From the NCBI RefSeq assembly GCF_946848805.1, contig NZ_CAMPFU010000004.1, positions 1 through 64,000 on the forward strand: a stretch of 64,000 bases of DNA, read 5' to 3'. This DNA comes from Deinococcus sp. Marseille-Q6407. GTDB taxonomy: Bacteria > Deinococcota > Deinococci > Deinococcales > Deinococcaceae. The notes beneath the pieces are model-generated. The model searched no databases and was not told the DNA's origin. It saw only the letters and a list, made by a program, of their open reading frames with translations. The translations under genes were made by a program, and so were the position numbers. Shown piece by piece: positions 1 to 7,157 of the stretch (its first letter is position 1; each line of letters begins with the position of its first letter).

Positions 1-65
1 TCTGGAATGTCCAGAATCCGCTGTGAGAGAATATGGGTGCGCTCCCCTGAAACCTGTTTGTACAC
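1..65 (-). CDS. IS type A transposase, N-terminal fragment (runs off the window)
   Basis: The GTG start at 63-65 (minus strand) is at the same offset from the IS end as in the complete copies at 34197 and 61531. The roughly 21 visible residues correspond to the N-terminus of the 362-residue DDE transposase. The catalytic part lies outside the window. Confidence 0.7.
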   Translation of the reverse strand, partial: MYKQVSGERTHILSQRILDIP

Positions 66-126
66 ACTTCCAGAATTTCAGCTCTGGGAGCGCTTTTTGT
101 CCGCCTATTCAGGTGCAAGTTCTGAG
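1..126 (-). mobile_element. Left end of a type A insertion sequence, cut by the window edge
   Basis: This is the reverse complement of the first 126 bases of the intact type A IS at 34136-35286, ending in the same terminal repeat (CTCAGAACTTGCACCT read on the minus strand). The transposase gene would continue leftward out of the window. Only the terminal repeat, the 61-base leader and about 21 codons are visible, so it cannot be said whether the copy is complete. Confidence 0.9.
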
Positions 127-131
127 TCTGA

Positions 132-167
132 GCTATTCGCTCAGCTATGCAAGGTGCAACTTATGAG
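132..167 (+). repeat. 36-bp right-end remnant of a second type A IS
   Basis: These 36 bases match the last 36 bases of the type A IS (compare 35251-35286), ending in the right terminal repeat AGGTGCAACTTATGAG. They follow the left end of an oppositely oriented copy after five bases. The remainder of this copy is missing, so it is the scar of an older insertion into which, or against which, another copy was inserted or recombined. Confidence 0.8.
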
Positions 168-486
168 TTAGGGGCTGATGAAGATTCTGATAGTAACTTA
201 AACTTCAAAGGAGAGGTTAACGTTTGAAAAGGTATCTGAAAAAGTGCGCTGCCCTGGATATTTTTCTCTGAGAATGGGTCTGCCATTTGGCAAACTCCCT
301 TCTCCATTAGGCCTCCTATGTGCGGCCGAAAAAAGCCTCCACTATTTGTCTGGAAAAAAGAAGTTGGTCCTTTTGGACCTTTCTGGATTGAAGGCGAGTT
401 GAGCCGTTTTTAGAAAACCTTTTTGCACTGGATAGGCATAAAGTTTCACACGTTCAGCCCTCTGGAGATGCGTCATAGTTGGCTGT
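168..486. other. Intergenic stretch without a recognisable gene
   Basis: No reading frame here resembles a protein on either strand. The stretch is more A+T-rich than the next gene and holds several A- and T-runs. The only signal I can name is the -10-like box directly before the gene at 487. It may be sequence stranded by the IS rearrangement to its left. Confidence 0.5.
474..479 (+). promoter_or_regulatory. -10 box (CATAGT) of a leaderless promoter
   Basis: CATAGT lies 7 nt before the ATG at 487 and no Shine-Dalgarno lies in the usual window. The same arrangement recurs before many genes here, so the transcript probably begins at or beside the start codon. Confidence 0.5.
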
Positions 487-1278
487 ATGAACACCAAAGC
501 TGTTCCTCCCAAGAAACTGCCCGGCGCCGAGTTGCCGGGCAGTGAGCGTACTGCTCTGGGCGTCCTGGGCGGCGCCCTGTTGCTGACCGGTCTGGGCCGG
601 TCGGGCGTCAGCCGCCTGGTGCTGTTGGGCCTGGGCGGCGGCCTGGGCTATATGGCTGCCCGGGGCCGCAATCCACTGGCCACCGCCCTCAAGGTGGACG
701 AGAACGACCAGGGCGAGGTGCAGGTGCGTGAGGCAGCCACCATCGGCAAGCCAGTGGAGCAGGTCTACGCTCAGTGGCGCGACCTGCCCAACCTGCCGCG
801 CATCATGAGCCACTTGAACCGGGTTGAAGTGCTGGATGGCCGCCGTTCTCGCTGGACCGTTCAGGCCCCCGCTCCTTTTGGCGAAGTGTCCTGGGAAGCC
901 GAAATCACTGCCGACGAGCCGCAGCGGCGGCTGGCCTGGCGCTCGCTGCCCGGTTCTACCATCGAAAACAGCGGTGAAGTGCTGTTCCGCCCCGCTCCGG
1001 GCGACCGTGGCACTGAAGTGGCCGTGCGCCTGACTTATCGCCCGCCCGGAGGCAGCTTCGGTGCTATCGCGGCCCGCATCATGGGTGAGGAGCCGTCCCA
1101 GCAGCTGCGCGACGACCTGATGCGCTTTAAGCGTGAACAGGAACTGGGCTACAACCCCACCACCAACGGACAGACCAGTGGCCGGGCCGACGCTGGCCAG
1201 CGGAAACCGGCGCCAGCCGCGCAGCCTGAAGTCACTTCTCCGTCCTCTAAGAACACCGAAAAGAAGGGTGAACAATGA
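487..1278 (+). CDS. Membrane-anchored SRPBCC (polyketide cyclase/dehydrase-like) protein
   Basis: The 263-residue protein has a glycine- and leucine-rich hydrophobic N-terminal stretch (about residues 23-58) that looks like one or two membrane segments. An SRPBCC lipid/ligand-binding domain follows (about 75-215; it starts near the [17 protein letters not shown] pattern typical of COG5637-type proteins). The last 45 residues are polar, Pro/Ala/Lys-rich and probably disordered. SRPBCC domains form a deep hydrophobic pocket, but the ligand cannot be told. Its stop overlaps the start of the alcohol dehydrogenase gene (ATGA), so the two are translationally coupled. The start is chosen for the leaderless -10 box at 474. 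Confidence 0.82.
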   Translation: MNTKAVPPKKLPGAELPGSERTALGVLGGALLLTGLGRSGVSRLVLLGLGGGLGYMAARGRNPLATALKVDENDQGEVQVREAATIGKPVEQVYAQWRDLPNLPRIMSHLNRVEVLDGRRSRWTVQAPAPFGEVSWEAEITADEPQRRLAWRSLPGSTIENSGEVLFRPAPGDRGTEVAVRLTYRPPGGSFGAIAARIMGEEPSQQLRDDLMRFKREQELGYNPTTNGQTSGRADAGQRKPAPAAQPEVTSPSSKNTEKKGEQ

Positions 1279-2453
1279 AAGCGATCGTCTGGCAGGGAAT
1301 TAATCAGATCGGCGTGGAGCGGGTTCCGGATCCGGAACTGTTGCTGCCCACCGACGCCGTTATCAAAATCACCTCGACCGCCATCTGCGGCTCGGATCTG
1401 CACCTGGTAGACGGTGCGATTCCCAGCATGGAAAAAGGTGACGTGCTGGGCCACGAATTCATGGGCGAAGTCGTGGAAGTGGGCCGTGACGTCAAGCGGC
1501 TGAAGGTGGGGGACCGCGTGGTGGTACCCTTCAACATCGCCTGCGGTGTGTGTGACGCCTGTCAGCGCGGCATGTATTCCGCCTGCGACAACTCCAACCC
1601 CAATCACCGTATGGCGGAAGCGCTGTATGGTGCCACCAGCGGCGGCGCGCTGTTCGGCTACTCGCATATGTTCGGTGGCTACGCAGGTGGACAGGCGCAG
1701 TATGTGCGGGTGCCGTTCGCTGACGTAGGCCCTTACAAGATCGAGACCGACCTCAAAGATGAACAGGTGCTGTTCCTGACCGATATTTTCCCTACCGGTT
1801 ATCAGGCAGCCGAGCAGTGCGGTATTCTGCCGGGCCGCGACGTGGTGGCGGTGTTTGGTGCCGGTCCTGTCGGCCAGTTTGCAGCCCGCTCGGCGCAGAT
1901 GCTGGGTGCGGCCCACGTGATCGTGATTGACCGGGTGCCGGAGCGACTGGCGATGGCCGAAGCAGCCGGCTGCCAGACCATCAACTACGAGAAGGAAGAC
2001 GTGCTGGTGGCGCTGCTGGAATCCACCGGCGGCCGTGGCCCCGACCACGTAATTGAAGCCGTGGGTATGGAAGCGCACGGCCACGGCCCCGGTGCTGCGC
2101 TAGACGTGACCGAGCGTGTGACTGGCATGACCTTCGACCGCATTACGGCGCTGCGCTGGGCCATTCTCAGCTGTGCCAAGGGCGGAACTGTGTCGGTGCC
2201 GGGTGTGTACGGCGGTCTGGTGGACAAGATGCCGATGGGCGCCGCATTCGGCAAGGGCCTGCAGTTCCGGATGGGGCAGACCCACACCCACCGCTACATT
2301 GGCCCGCTGCTGAGCCGCATTGAAGCCGGTGAAATTGACCCCAGTTTCGTGATTACTCACCGCGCCAGCCTGGATCAGGCGCCGGATCTGTACAAGACCT
2401 TCCGCCAGAAGCACGACGGCTGCATCAAGGTTGTCCTGAACCCCTGGGCCTGA
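1275..2453 (+). CDS. Zinc-dependent alcohol/formaldehyde dehydrogenase family protein
   Basis: This 392-residue medium-chain dehydrogenase has the catalytic zinc motif ICGSDLH and GHEFMGEV near the N-terminus. A cluster of cysteines (CGVCDAC, followed by another Cys) matches a structural zinc site, and a Rossmann motif [10 protein letters not shown] lies near residue 198. Its length, and the inserted segment after the structural zinc, resemble glutathione-independent formaldehyde dehydrogenases, which oxidise short aldehydes or alcohols with NAD. The substrate is not provable from sequence. It overlaps the SRPBCC gene by four bases and is followed by a strong terminator, so the pair forms a two-gene operon. 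Confidence 0.9.
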   Translation: MKAIVWQGINQIGVERVPDPELLLPTDAVIKITSTAICGSDLHLVDGAIPSMEKGDVLGHEFMGEVVEVGRDVKRLKVGDRVVVPFNIACGVCDACQRGMYSACDNSNPNHRMAEALYGATSGGALFGYSHMFGGYAGGQAQYVRVPFADVGPYKIETDLKDEQVLFLTDIFPTGYQAAEQCGILPGRDVVAVFGAGPVGQFAARSAQMLGAAHVIVIDRVPERLAMAEAAGCQTINYEKEDVLVALLESTGGRGPDHVIEAVGMEAHGHGPGAALDVTERVTGMTFDRITALRWAILSCAKGGTVSVPGVYGGLVDKMPMGAAFGKGLQFRMGQTHTHRYIGPLLSRIEAGEIDPSFVITHRASLDQAPDLYKTFRQKHDGCIKVVLNPWA

Positions 2454-2479
2454 GCTTTGGCTCTATAAGCACTTGCAGG

Positions 2480-2510
2480 AGCCTGTTCCTCTGGGAGCAG
2501 GTTTCTTTTT
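2480..2510 (+). terminator. Rho-independent terminator after the dehydrogenase
   Basis: A 10-bp stem (AGCCTGTTCC pairing with GGAGCAGGTT, with G-T wobbles) and a four-base loop are followed by TTTCTTTTT. It closes the SRPBCC-dehydrogenase operon. It also argues that the next gene does not start at the upstream ATG at 2473. Confidence 0.8.
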
Positions 2511-2613
2511 GGCTGCCGGCTCTGCCTTTCGGCTGCGGAGCCGTGGCACACTGGAGCTATGCTCCCACAAGCAGACCAAGCCGCCGGGCGTCCCGGAGTG
2601 CCTGACAGCGCCG

Positions 2614-3369
2614 ATGGACCTCCTCAGAAGCGCTCATCAGCCAGTGACTGACGCCCATGACGAACACTTGTTCATCGCCATCCATCATGTTTCCGAGGTC
2701 TGGCTGGACTTGATCGTGCGCGAATTGTCGGCAGCCATGGACCTGCTCGCAGCTGGAATCACCGACGCACCGCTCAAGATGCTGAGCCGGGTGGTGCGCG
2801 CCGAGGAACAGATGACCAACGCCTGGGACGTGCTCAAGACCATGACCCCGGCCGATTATCTGGAATTTCGCAGCGCGTTCGGACAGGCGTCGGGCTTTCA
2901 GAGCGAGCGCTATCGCATGATGGAGTTCATGTTGGGCAACCGCAATGAGGTGATGCTGCGGCCACATGCCCACCGCCCGGAACTCCACGGGCCCCTGCAG
3001 GCAGCGCTGGAAGCTCCCAGCCTCTACGACCTGACCTTGCGGCTGCTGGCCCAGGCGGGTTTTGATCTGCCGGCCGAGGTACTAGAACGCGATTTCCGCC
3101 GGCCTTATCAGTCTCATCCGGCGGTGCGGGCCGCCTGGCTGGCCGTGTACCGTGACACCGCTCGCTACTGGGAACTGTATGAGCTGGCCGAGAAACTGCT
3201 GGACGTGGAAGACCAGTTCCGGCGCTGGCGCTTCAACCATCTGACCACGGTGGAACGGGTGATCGGGTTCAAGCGCGGCAGCGGCGGGACCAGCGGCGCT
3301 GGGTACCTTAAACAGGCACTGGATACGGTGCTGTTTCCGGAATTGTGGGAGGCCCGAACCGAGCTGTAA
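2614..3369 (+). CDS. kynA: Tryptophan 2,3-dioxygenase
   Basis: This heme dioxygenase opens the indole ring of tryptophan to give N-formylkynurenine. Family signatures are clear: HDEHLFIAIHH with the active-site His, GFQSERYRMMEF with the substrate-binding Arg, and RFNHLTTVERVIGFKRG with the proximal heme His and the GTSG loop. From ATG 2614 it has 251 residues, slightly short for bacterial enzymes (about 260-300). No other in-frame ATG, GTG or TTG lies between the terminator and 2614. An out-of-frame ATG at 2559 sits six bases behind a CACACT box, so a small frameshift near the 5' end is possible. Kynurenine formamidase (5344) and kynureninase (7158) are nearby. Confidence 0.88.
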   Translation: MDLLRSAHQPVTDAHDEHLFIAIHHVSEVWLDLIVRELSAAMDLLAAGITDAPLKMLSRVVRAEEQMTNAWDVLKTMTPADYLEFRSAFGQASGFQSERYRMMEFMLGNRNEVMLRPHAHRPELHGPLQAALEAPSLYDLTLRLLAQAGFDLPAEVLERDFRRPYQSHPAVRAAWLAVYRDTARYWELYELAEKLLDVEDQFRRWRFNHLTTVERVIGFKRGSGGTSGAGYLKQALDTVLFPELWEARTEL

Positions 3370-3408
3370 CGCTGGTGCAGGGACCCCCATGGTTAGGAGT
3401 GGCTGAGT

Positions 3409-4485
3409 TCAGAAGCAGGGCACCGGCTGACTGGCCGGCAGGGCCCGCAGGTAATGCTTGCCCAGCCAGGATTTGTGTAGAGGTTCCCAGGCGCCGGGAA
3501 AGCCCTTGTCAGCCCGCCCGCTTTCCACGATACCGAAGAGGGCGGCGTGGTTCAGCAGCTCGTCCGGTGTCATATTGACGGGGAGACTAGAGGTGTTATA
3601 GGTCTGGTAAAGCCTCTGCTCGGCACAGGGGACATCTGTCAGCAGGCCGCCGGCCAGCAGGGACGTTTCCTGATGGTCGCTGTGATCACCGTCGTTGATC
3701 TGGGCATCGGGGTCGGCCAGATTAACGTGAAGTTTCGCCGTGTAGCTGCCTTCCTTGCGGAGCACCTGTTTGAGCGTGGCCGAGAGGTCGTCCCAGCCCT
3801 GATAAACTGTCGACTGGTCCACCGCTGCAAGTTGCTGGATTTCTCCGTCGTGTAGCTGAGAGAGGAACCCGCCGTCAGGCAGACGGAAGTAATAGCTGAC
3901 GGTGTTGCCATAAGCGACTCGCCGGATCAGGTGGTCGCCAATCCGGGCCTGGCTGCGAGTCGCGGCCTTATGCGATACGGTGCCGACATCCGACAGGAAC
4001 CGCAGGCTCCGTTCGGCTCCTTCCTCGCGCGCCAGAACATAGGACTCGCCGGGCGTCATGGAACGCCGCCCAGCGTCACCCGCCGTCAGGTAGATCATCA
4101 CCATTTTGGTGTTTTCCTGCTGTGAATCCGCGTAGGCTTCTGGGCTCATGAACAGTTGCCAGTCGTCCTGATGGGCAACGACGTAGAAGGAAACGTCATC
4201 CCACCACCAGATGCTCTGTGCCTCGACCCTGTCTTCCGTGATGCCAAGGTCCTGATCCTTGACAGCCTTGGGATCAGGGATCGGCGGAGCTTCGTGGGCC
4301 GCTCCAGCTGTTGCTGGCGCTGTCGCATTCCCTGATGTAGCTTTGACAGGCAATGGAGAGGTGGATGAGGCTGCGGCCGTCGTTCCGCTGGGTGTAACGG
4401 TGCTGGTAGGCGGCGTATCTGCGCTGCACCCCATCAGTATCAGACTGAGGCCGAGCGCTATAAACTGAGATCTCTTGTTCTTCAT
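3409..4485 (-). CDS. PIG-L/LmbE-family deacetylase lipoprotein
   Basis: The N-terminus is a lipoprotein signal peptide with lipobox LMGC (Cys at residue 20), so the protein should be anchored on the outer face of a membrane. A Ser/Thr/Ala/Pro-rich linker (about 21-65) leads to a domain with the AHQDD motif and, later, DHSDHQ. These match the zinc-binding AHPDD and HxDH motifs of LmbE/PIG-L N-acetyl sugar deacetylases. The 358-residue length fits a secreted PIG-L protein. A good ribosome site (GAAAGGAAG) precedes the ATG. The substrate, probably an N-acetylated sugar or glycan, is inferred. Confidence 0.8.
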   Translation of the reverse strand: MKNKRSQFIALGLSLILMGCSADTPPTSTVTPSGTTAAASSTSPLPVKATSGNATAPATAGAAHEAPPIPDPKAVKDQDLGITEDRVEAQSIWWWDDVSFYVVAHQDDWQLFMSPEAYADSQQENTKMVMIYLTAGDAGRRSMTPGESYVLAREEGAERSLRFLSDVGTVSHKAATRSQARIGDHLIRRVAYGNTVSYYFRLPDGGFLSQLHDGEIQQLAAVDQSTVYQGWDDLSATLKQVLRKEGSYTAKLHVNLADPDAQINDGDHSDHQETSLLAGGLLTDVPCAEQRLYQTYNTSSLPVNMTPDELLNHAALFGIVESGRADKGFPGAWEPLHKSWLGKHYLRALPASQPVPCF

Positions 4486-4655
4486 CGGTTCTTCCTTTCA
4501 GGATCGCTGAATTACTGGTAGAAAAATCCCCATTTGAATGGGAAAGAGCCAGATCACTACGCAGCTAAAAATGATAGCGGCAAGATTCTTAGTTAGCCTG
4601 AGGAAGGTCGTTCTTTTCTCTTCATCCTGGCCCTGGGCAGGTTGGTTGCTGGACT

Positions 4656-5264
4656 TCAGGGCCGCCGCTGGTTCACCGCCTGATAGCCCAGCACCTGCCG
4701 CACCAGCTTGACCCGGTCGTCGGCCGGCAGGCCATAGACCACCAGGGCCATGCCGCGCCCGCCTTCCGCCAGGGCGGCAGCCGAGTCGCTGGGGTACACC
4801 GTCCGTACAATGACGCCGTCCTGTGAGGCACCGCCCTCCTCGCCGGCCAGCACCAGGGTAACGGCCTCCTGCTCGCGGGCCCAGCGCTGAATGGCCTGCA
4901 CCTGCCGCACCGACGGCCAGGCGAGATACACCGCTGCCAGCAGCACGCCCAGCACCAGTTGTGCCCACCAGGGCATGCCCAGCAGGCTGGTTGCCACGCC
5001 GAAGGCCACGCCCAGCACGATCAGCAGAATCAGGCGCTGCGGACTCAGCCCGGCCGGATTCTGCCCTGGCTGCAGTTCCGGTGGCTGGGGGTCTCCTGGC
5101 TTGCCCGGCACGGCCGTGATCAGTTGCCGACCGCTAGCGCTCAGGCCGTGCAGTTTCAGGTGGTCAGGGTAGACCTCGCCGGCGGCGCCCTGCCAGAGTG
5201 GCCGCGACGCCACCGCGGCCTGGACCTGTTGCTGCACTCTGCTGGGCCTGTTCTTGTTGGTCAT
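4656..5264 (-). CDS. Hypothetical membrane protein
   Basis: I do not recognise the family of this 202-residue protein. A polar N-terminal region (about 1-75) is followed by two adjacent hydrophobic segments (about 76-118) that form a membrane hairpin. A C-terminal soluble domain (about 119-202) has a strand-like VTLVLAGEE segment and ends VLGYQAVNQRRP. A TAGACT box eight bases before the ATG indicates a leaderless start. The 170 bases between this gene and the PIG-L gene show no gene. Confidence 0.7.
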   Translation of the reverse strand: MTNKNRPSRVQQQVQAAVASRPLWQGAAGEVYPDHLKLHGLSASGRQLITAVPGKPGDPQPPELQPGQNPAGLSPQRLILLIVLGVAFGVATSLLGMPWWAQLVLGVLLAAVYLAWPSVRQVQAIQRWAREQEAVTLVLAGEEGGASQDGVIVRTVYPSDSAAALAEGGRGMALVVYGLPADDRVKLVRQVLGYQAVNQRRP

Positions 5265-5272
5265 GGCCTTTC

Positions 5273-5278
5273 AGTCTA
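5273..5278 (-). promoter_or_regulatory. -10 box (TAGACT) of a leaderless promoter
   Basis: Read on the minus strand, TAGACT lies 8 nt before the ATG of the membrane protein gene ending at 4656. The opposing -10 box for kynB is only 53 bases away, so this is a compact divergent promoter region. Confidence 0.55.
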
Positions 5279-5331
5279 GGACCTTTCGCCGGGGCAAAGC
5301 CGCCCGGGCCCCCAAAGCGGGCAGCTTCCCG

Positions 5332-5337
5332 TAGGCT
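5332..5337 (+). promoter_or_regulatory. -10 box (TAGGCT) of a leaderless promoter for kynB
   Basis: TAGGCT ends six bases before the ATG at 5344 and no Shine-Dalgarno is present, which supports that start codon and a leaderless transcript. Confidence 0.5.
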
Positions 5338-5343
5338 GAGCCC

Positions 5344-5976
5344 ATGTCTATTCCCTCCATGCCGGTTCTGGATATCTCCCGTCTGCTGACTCCTGGCCAC
5401 CCCAACTGGCCCGGCGATGCGCCGTTCACGGTAACCCCCGGCGCCCGCATCGCGGCCGGCGACTCGGTGAATACCGGGGTGATTTCCACCTCGACCCATA
5501 CCGGCACCCACGTGGATGCCCCCTGGCACTACGACGACGCGGCCCCCCGCCTGCACGAGATTCCGCTGGACGTGTATGTGGGACCGGCGCTGGTGGTGCG
5601 GGTGCCGGCCAGTGGGCACATCACCTCGGCGCTGCTGGAGGACTTGCCCGCTGACCTGCCGCCCCGGCTGCTGCTGTGCACCGGTCAGCCCGCCCACTGG
5701 GACAGCTTTCCGCGTGAATTTACCGTGCCTACGCCGGAATTTGTGCAGGCGGCCGGCGTGCGCGGCGTGCGGCTACTGGGGCTGGACGTGCCCAGCATGG
5801 ATCCGCTGGAGAGTCGGACGCTGGACAGTCACCACGCCGCTTTTGCCGCTGGCATACATATTCTCGAAAGCCTTAGCCTGAGCCATGTCGCGCCCGGCCA
5901 GTACACCCTGGTGTGTTTGCCGCTGCCACTGCACGGCGCAGACGGCGCTCCGGCGCGGGCTATACTGCTGCCATGA
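5344..5976 (+). CDS. kynB: Kynurenine formamidase (cyclase family)
   Basis: The 210-residue metal-dependent amidohydrolase of the cyclase family removes formate from N-formylkynurenine, the second step of tryptophan breakdown. The diagnostic HTGTHVDAP motif supplies metal ligands. The GLDVPSMDP and SHHAAF segments and the initial proline/tryptophan stretch PGHPNWPGD are typical of KynB. Presence of kynA and kynU in the same 6 kb makes the assignment stronger than for an isolated cyclase. Its stop overlaps the ATG of the repeat protein gene (ATGA), so the two are probably co-translated. Confidence 0.88.
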   Translation: MSIPSMPVLDISRLLTPGHPNWPGDAPFTVTPGARIAAGDSVNTGVISTSTHTGTHVDAPWHYDDAAPRLHEIPLDVYVGPALVVRVPASGHITSALLEDLPADLPPRLLLCTGQPAHWDSFPREFTVPTPEFVQAAGVRGVRLLGLDVPSMDPLESRTLDSHHAAFAAGIHILESLSLSHVAPGQYTLVCLPLPLHGADGAPARAILLP

Positions 5977-6467
5977 GCGAACTCCGGGGCAGAATCGGCG
6001 GCGTCACTTCCGGCTACGATCTGCGGGCCAGCTGGAACGGCGAGCGGCTGCAGGGCCGCATCGGTGGCGTGTACCAGGGCAAGGACCTGGACCTGACCTA
6101 TGCCGGCGGCCAGCTGTCGGGCCGGGTCGGCGGGCGGGTGGGCGGCTTCGACGTGCGCGGTGCCCTCACCCCGGCCAGCGCCGCTTTGCGGCTGGGAGGA
6201 CAGTTCATGGGCGACGACCTGAACCTGACCTTCAGCCAGGGCGAGGTGGGGGGCCGCTTTTCAGGGCGCTGGAGCGGCAAGGACGTGTCTTTGCAGACCG
6301 GTCCGGCCAGCGTGACGGGGCGGATCGGCGGCGCTTATGACGGCAAAGACGTAAGGCTGGAGGTAGGGCAGGGCCTGCCTCCTGAGCTGGCGGTGGCAGC
6401 GGCCTTGTGCGCCTACAAACAGCTGGAAGATGACCAGAGCGCCGCTGCAGCCAGCTCTTCCAGCTGA
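5973..6467 (+). CDS. Small protein made of six ~23-residue glycine-rich repeats
   Basis: I do not recognise the family. The 164-residue protein is built almost entirely from repeats of the form GR-I/V-GG-xxx-GKD-L/V-x-L followed by about ten residues, for example GRIGGVYQGKDLDL and GRIGGAYDGKDVRL. The alternating hydrophobic/polar pattern suggests stacked short beta strands. No signal peptide is seen. The ATG at 5973 overlaps the kynB stop, which fixes the start; an upstream ATG in the same frame lies inside kynB. The C-terminus (about 140-164) leaves the repeat pattern and ends in Ala/Ser runs. Confidence 0.75.
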   Translation: MSELRGRIGGVTSGYDLRASWNGERLQGRIGGVYQGKDLDLTYAGGQLSGRVGGRVGGFDVRGALTPASAALRLGGQFMGDDLNLTFSQGEVGGRFSGRWSGKDVSLQTGPASVTGRIGGAYDGKDVRLEVGQGLPPELAVAAALCAYKQLEDDQSAAAASSSS

Positions 6468-6478
6468 GTATCCGAGCT

Positions 6479-7111
6479 TCAGGCGGGGCGGTTGCGCGCC
6501 CGCTTGATGGTGCCAATGCGGGCCGGGTCGCGCAGCACGGCGGTGTAGAGGTCCCAGCGCCGCTTTGCCTCGGCCGGGTCACGGGTCAGTTCCTCGAAAC
6601 GGAAGTAGGCAGCCTCGCCGCTCTCCAGAACAAAGGTGGGCGTGCCCTGCACCCCGATGCCAGCGGCGGTGTCCAGGTCGGCCCGCAGCGCCGCTTGCAG
6701 GCCAGAGATCTCTTGGCGGGCCTGCTGCCAGGCGGCCTGATCAAGCTCCTCGGCCAACTGAGCTGCCTGCTGAAAAGTGGCTTCTTCCAGCGGCTGACCC
6801 TGCTCGTGGTGCAGCCGGAAGAGGACCAGAGAGTAGTTCCATTCTGTGGCCGGGCCCTGGCGGCGGGCCGCCTGCGCCGACAGAAAAGCGTTCAGGCTGG
6901 CGTGCTGTGCCTTCAGGAAAGAATCTTCACCCTGCGCCCGGGGATCCTGGTCGGTCAGCCGCCAGTGCAGTTCCTGGGTATTGTCCCGGTGATTGCCTTC
7001 CAGCAGCGAGAAGTGCCGCGGCACGAACCCCTGCGGGCCGCCCAGAGCTGTCGCCAGTTCCAGGCCGCGCCAGGCGTAAGGGCATAAAAAATCGAAATAG
7101 ATGCTGTGCAT
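6479..7111 (-). CDS. DsbA/2-hydroxychromene-2-carboxylate isomerase-like thioredoxin-fold protein
   Basis: This 210-residue protein of the DsbA superfamily starts with the YFDFLCPYAWRG pattern. The DsbA/FrnE active site normally has CxxC and the isomerase branch has Ser-Pro-Tyr. Here a single Cys occupies the first position (CPYA) and the second Cys is absent, so it cannot work as a conventional dithiol oxidase. The cis-proline region GVQGTPTFV is present near residue 150. It converges with the repeat protein gene (11-base gap) and is divergent from kynU. A TATACT box lies five bases before the ATG. Confidence 0.78.
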   Translation of the reverse strand: MHSIYFDFLCPYAWRGLELATALGGPQGFVPRHFSLLEGNHRDNTQELHWRLTDQDPRAQGEDSFLKAQHASLNAFLSAQAARRQGPATEWNYSLVLFRLHHEQGQPLEEATFQQAAQLAEELDQAAWQQARQEISGLQAALRADLDTAAGIGVQGTPTFVLESGEAAYFRFEELTRDPAEAKRRWDLYTAVLRDPARIGTIKRARNRPA

Positions 7112-7116
7112 GGCTC

Positions 7117-7122
7117 AGTATA
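7117..7122 (-). promoter_or_regulatory. -10 box (TATACT) of a leaderless promoter
   Basis: On the minus strand a near-consensus TATACT lies five bases before the ATG of the thioredoxin-fold gene. Confidence 0.55.
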
Positions 7123-7146
7123 GGTGCCTGGCCGGCCTCTCCCGGT

Positions 7147-7152
7147 TAAGCT
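7147..7152 (+). promoter_or_regulatory. -10-like box (TAAGCT) before kynU
   Basis: TAAGCT ends five bases before the ATG at 7158. It is weaker than the others but has the same geometry, and it supports 7158 over the upstream ATG at 7101. Confidence 0.35.
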
Positions 7153-7157
7153 GGGGT

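Noticed and set aside
2473..2613. N-terminal extension of the tryptophan dioxygenase from ATG 2473
   Set aside because: The extension would be translated from a Rho-independent terminator hairpin and has no family similarity.
4498..4968. 156-codon minus-strand frame overlapping the membrane protein gene
   Set aside because: Gly/Ala/Arg-rich shadow of the gene at 4656-5264 in another frame.
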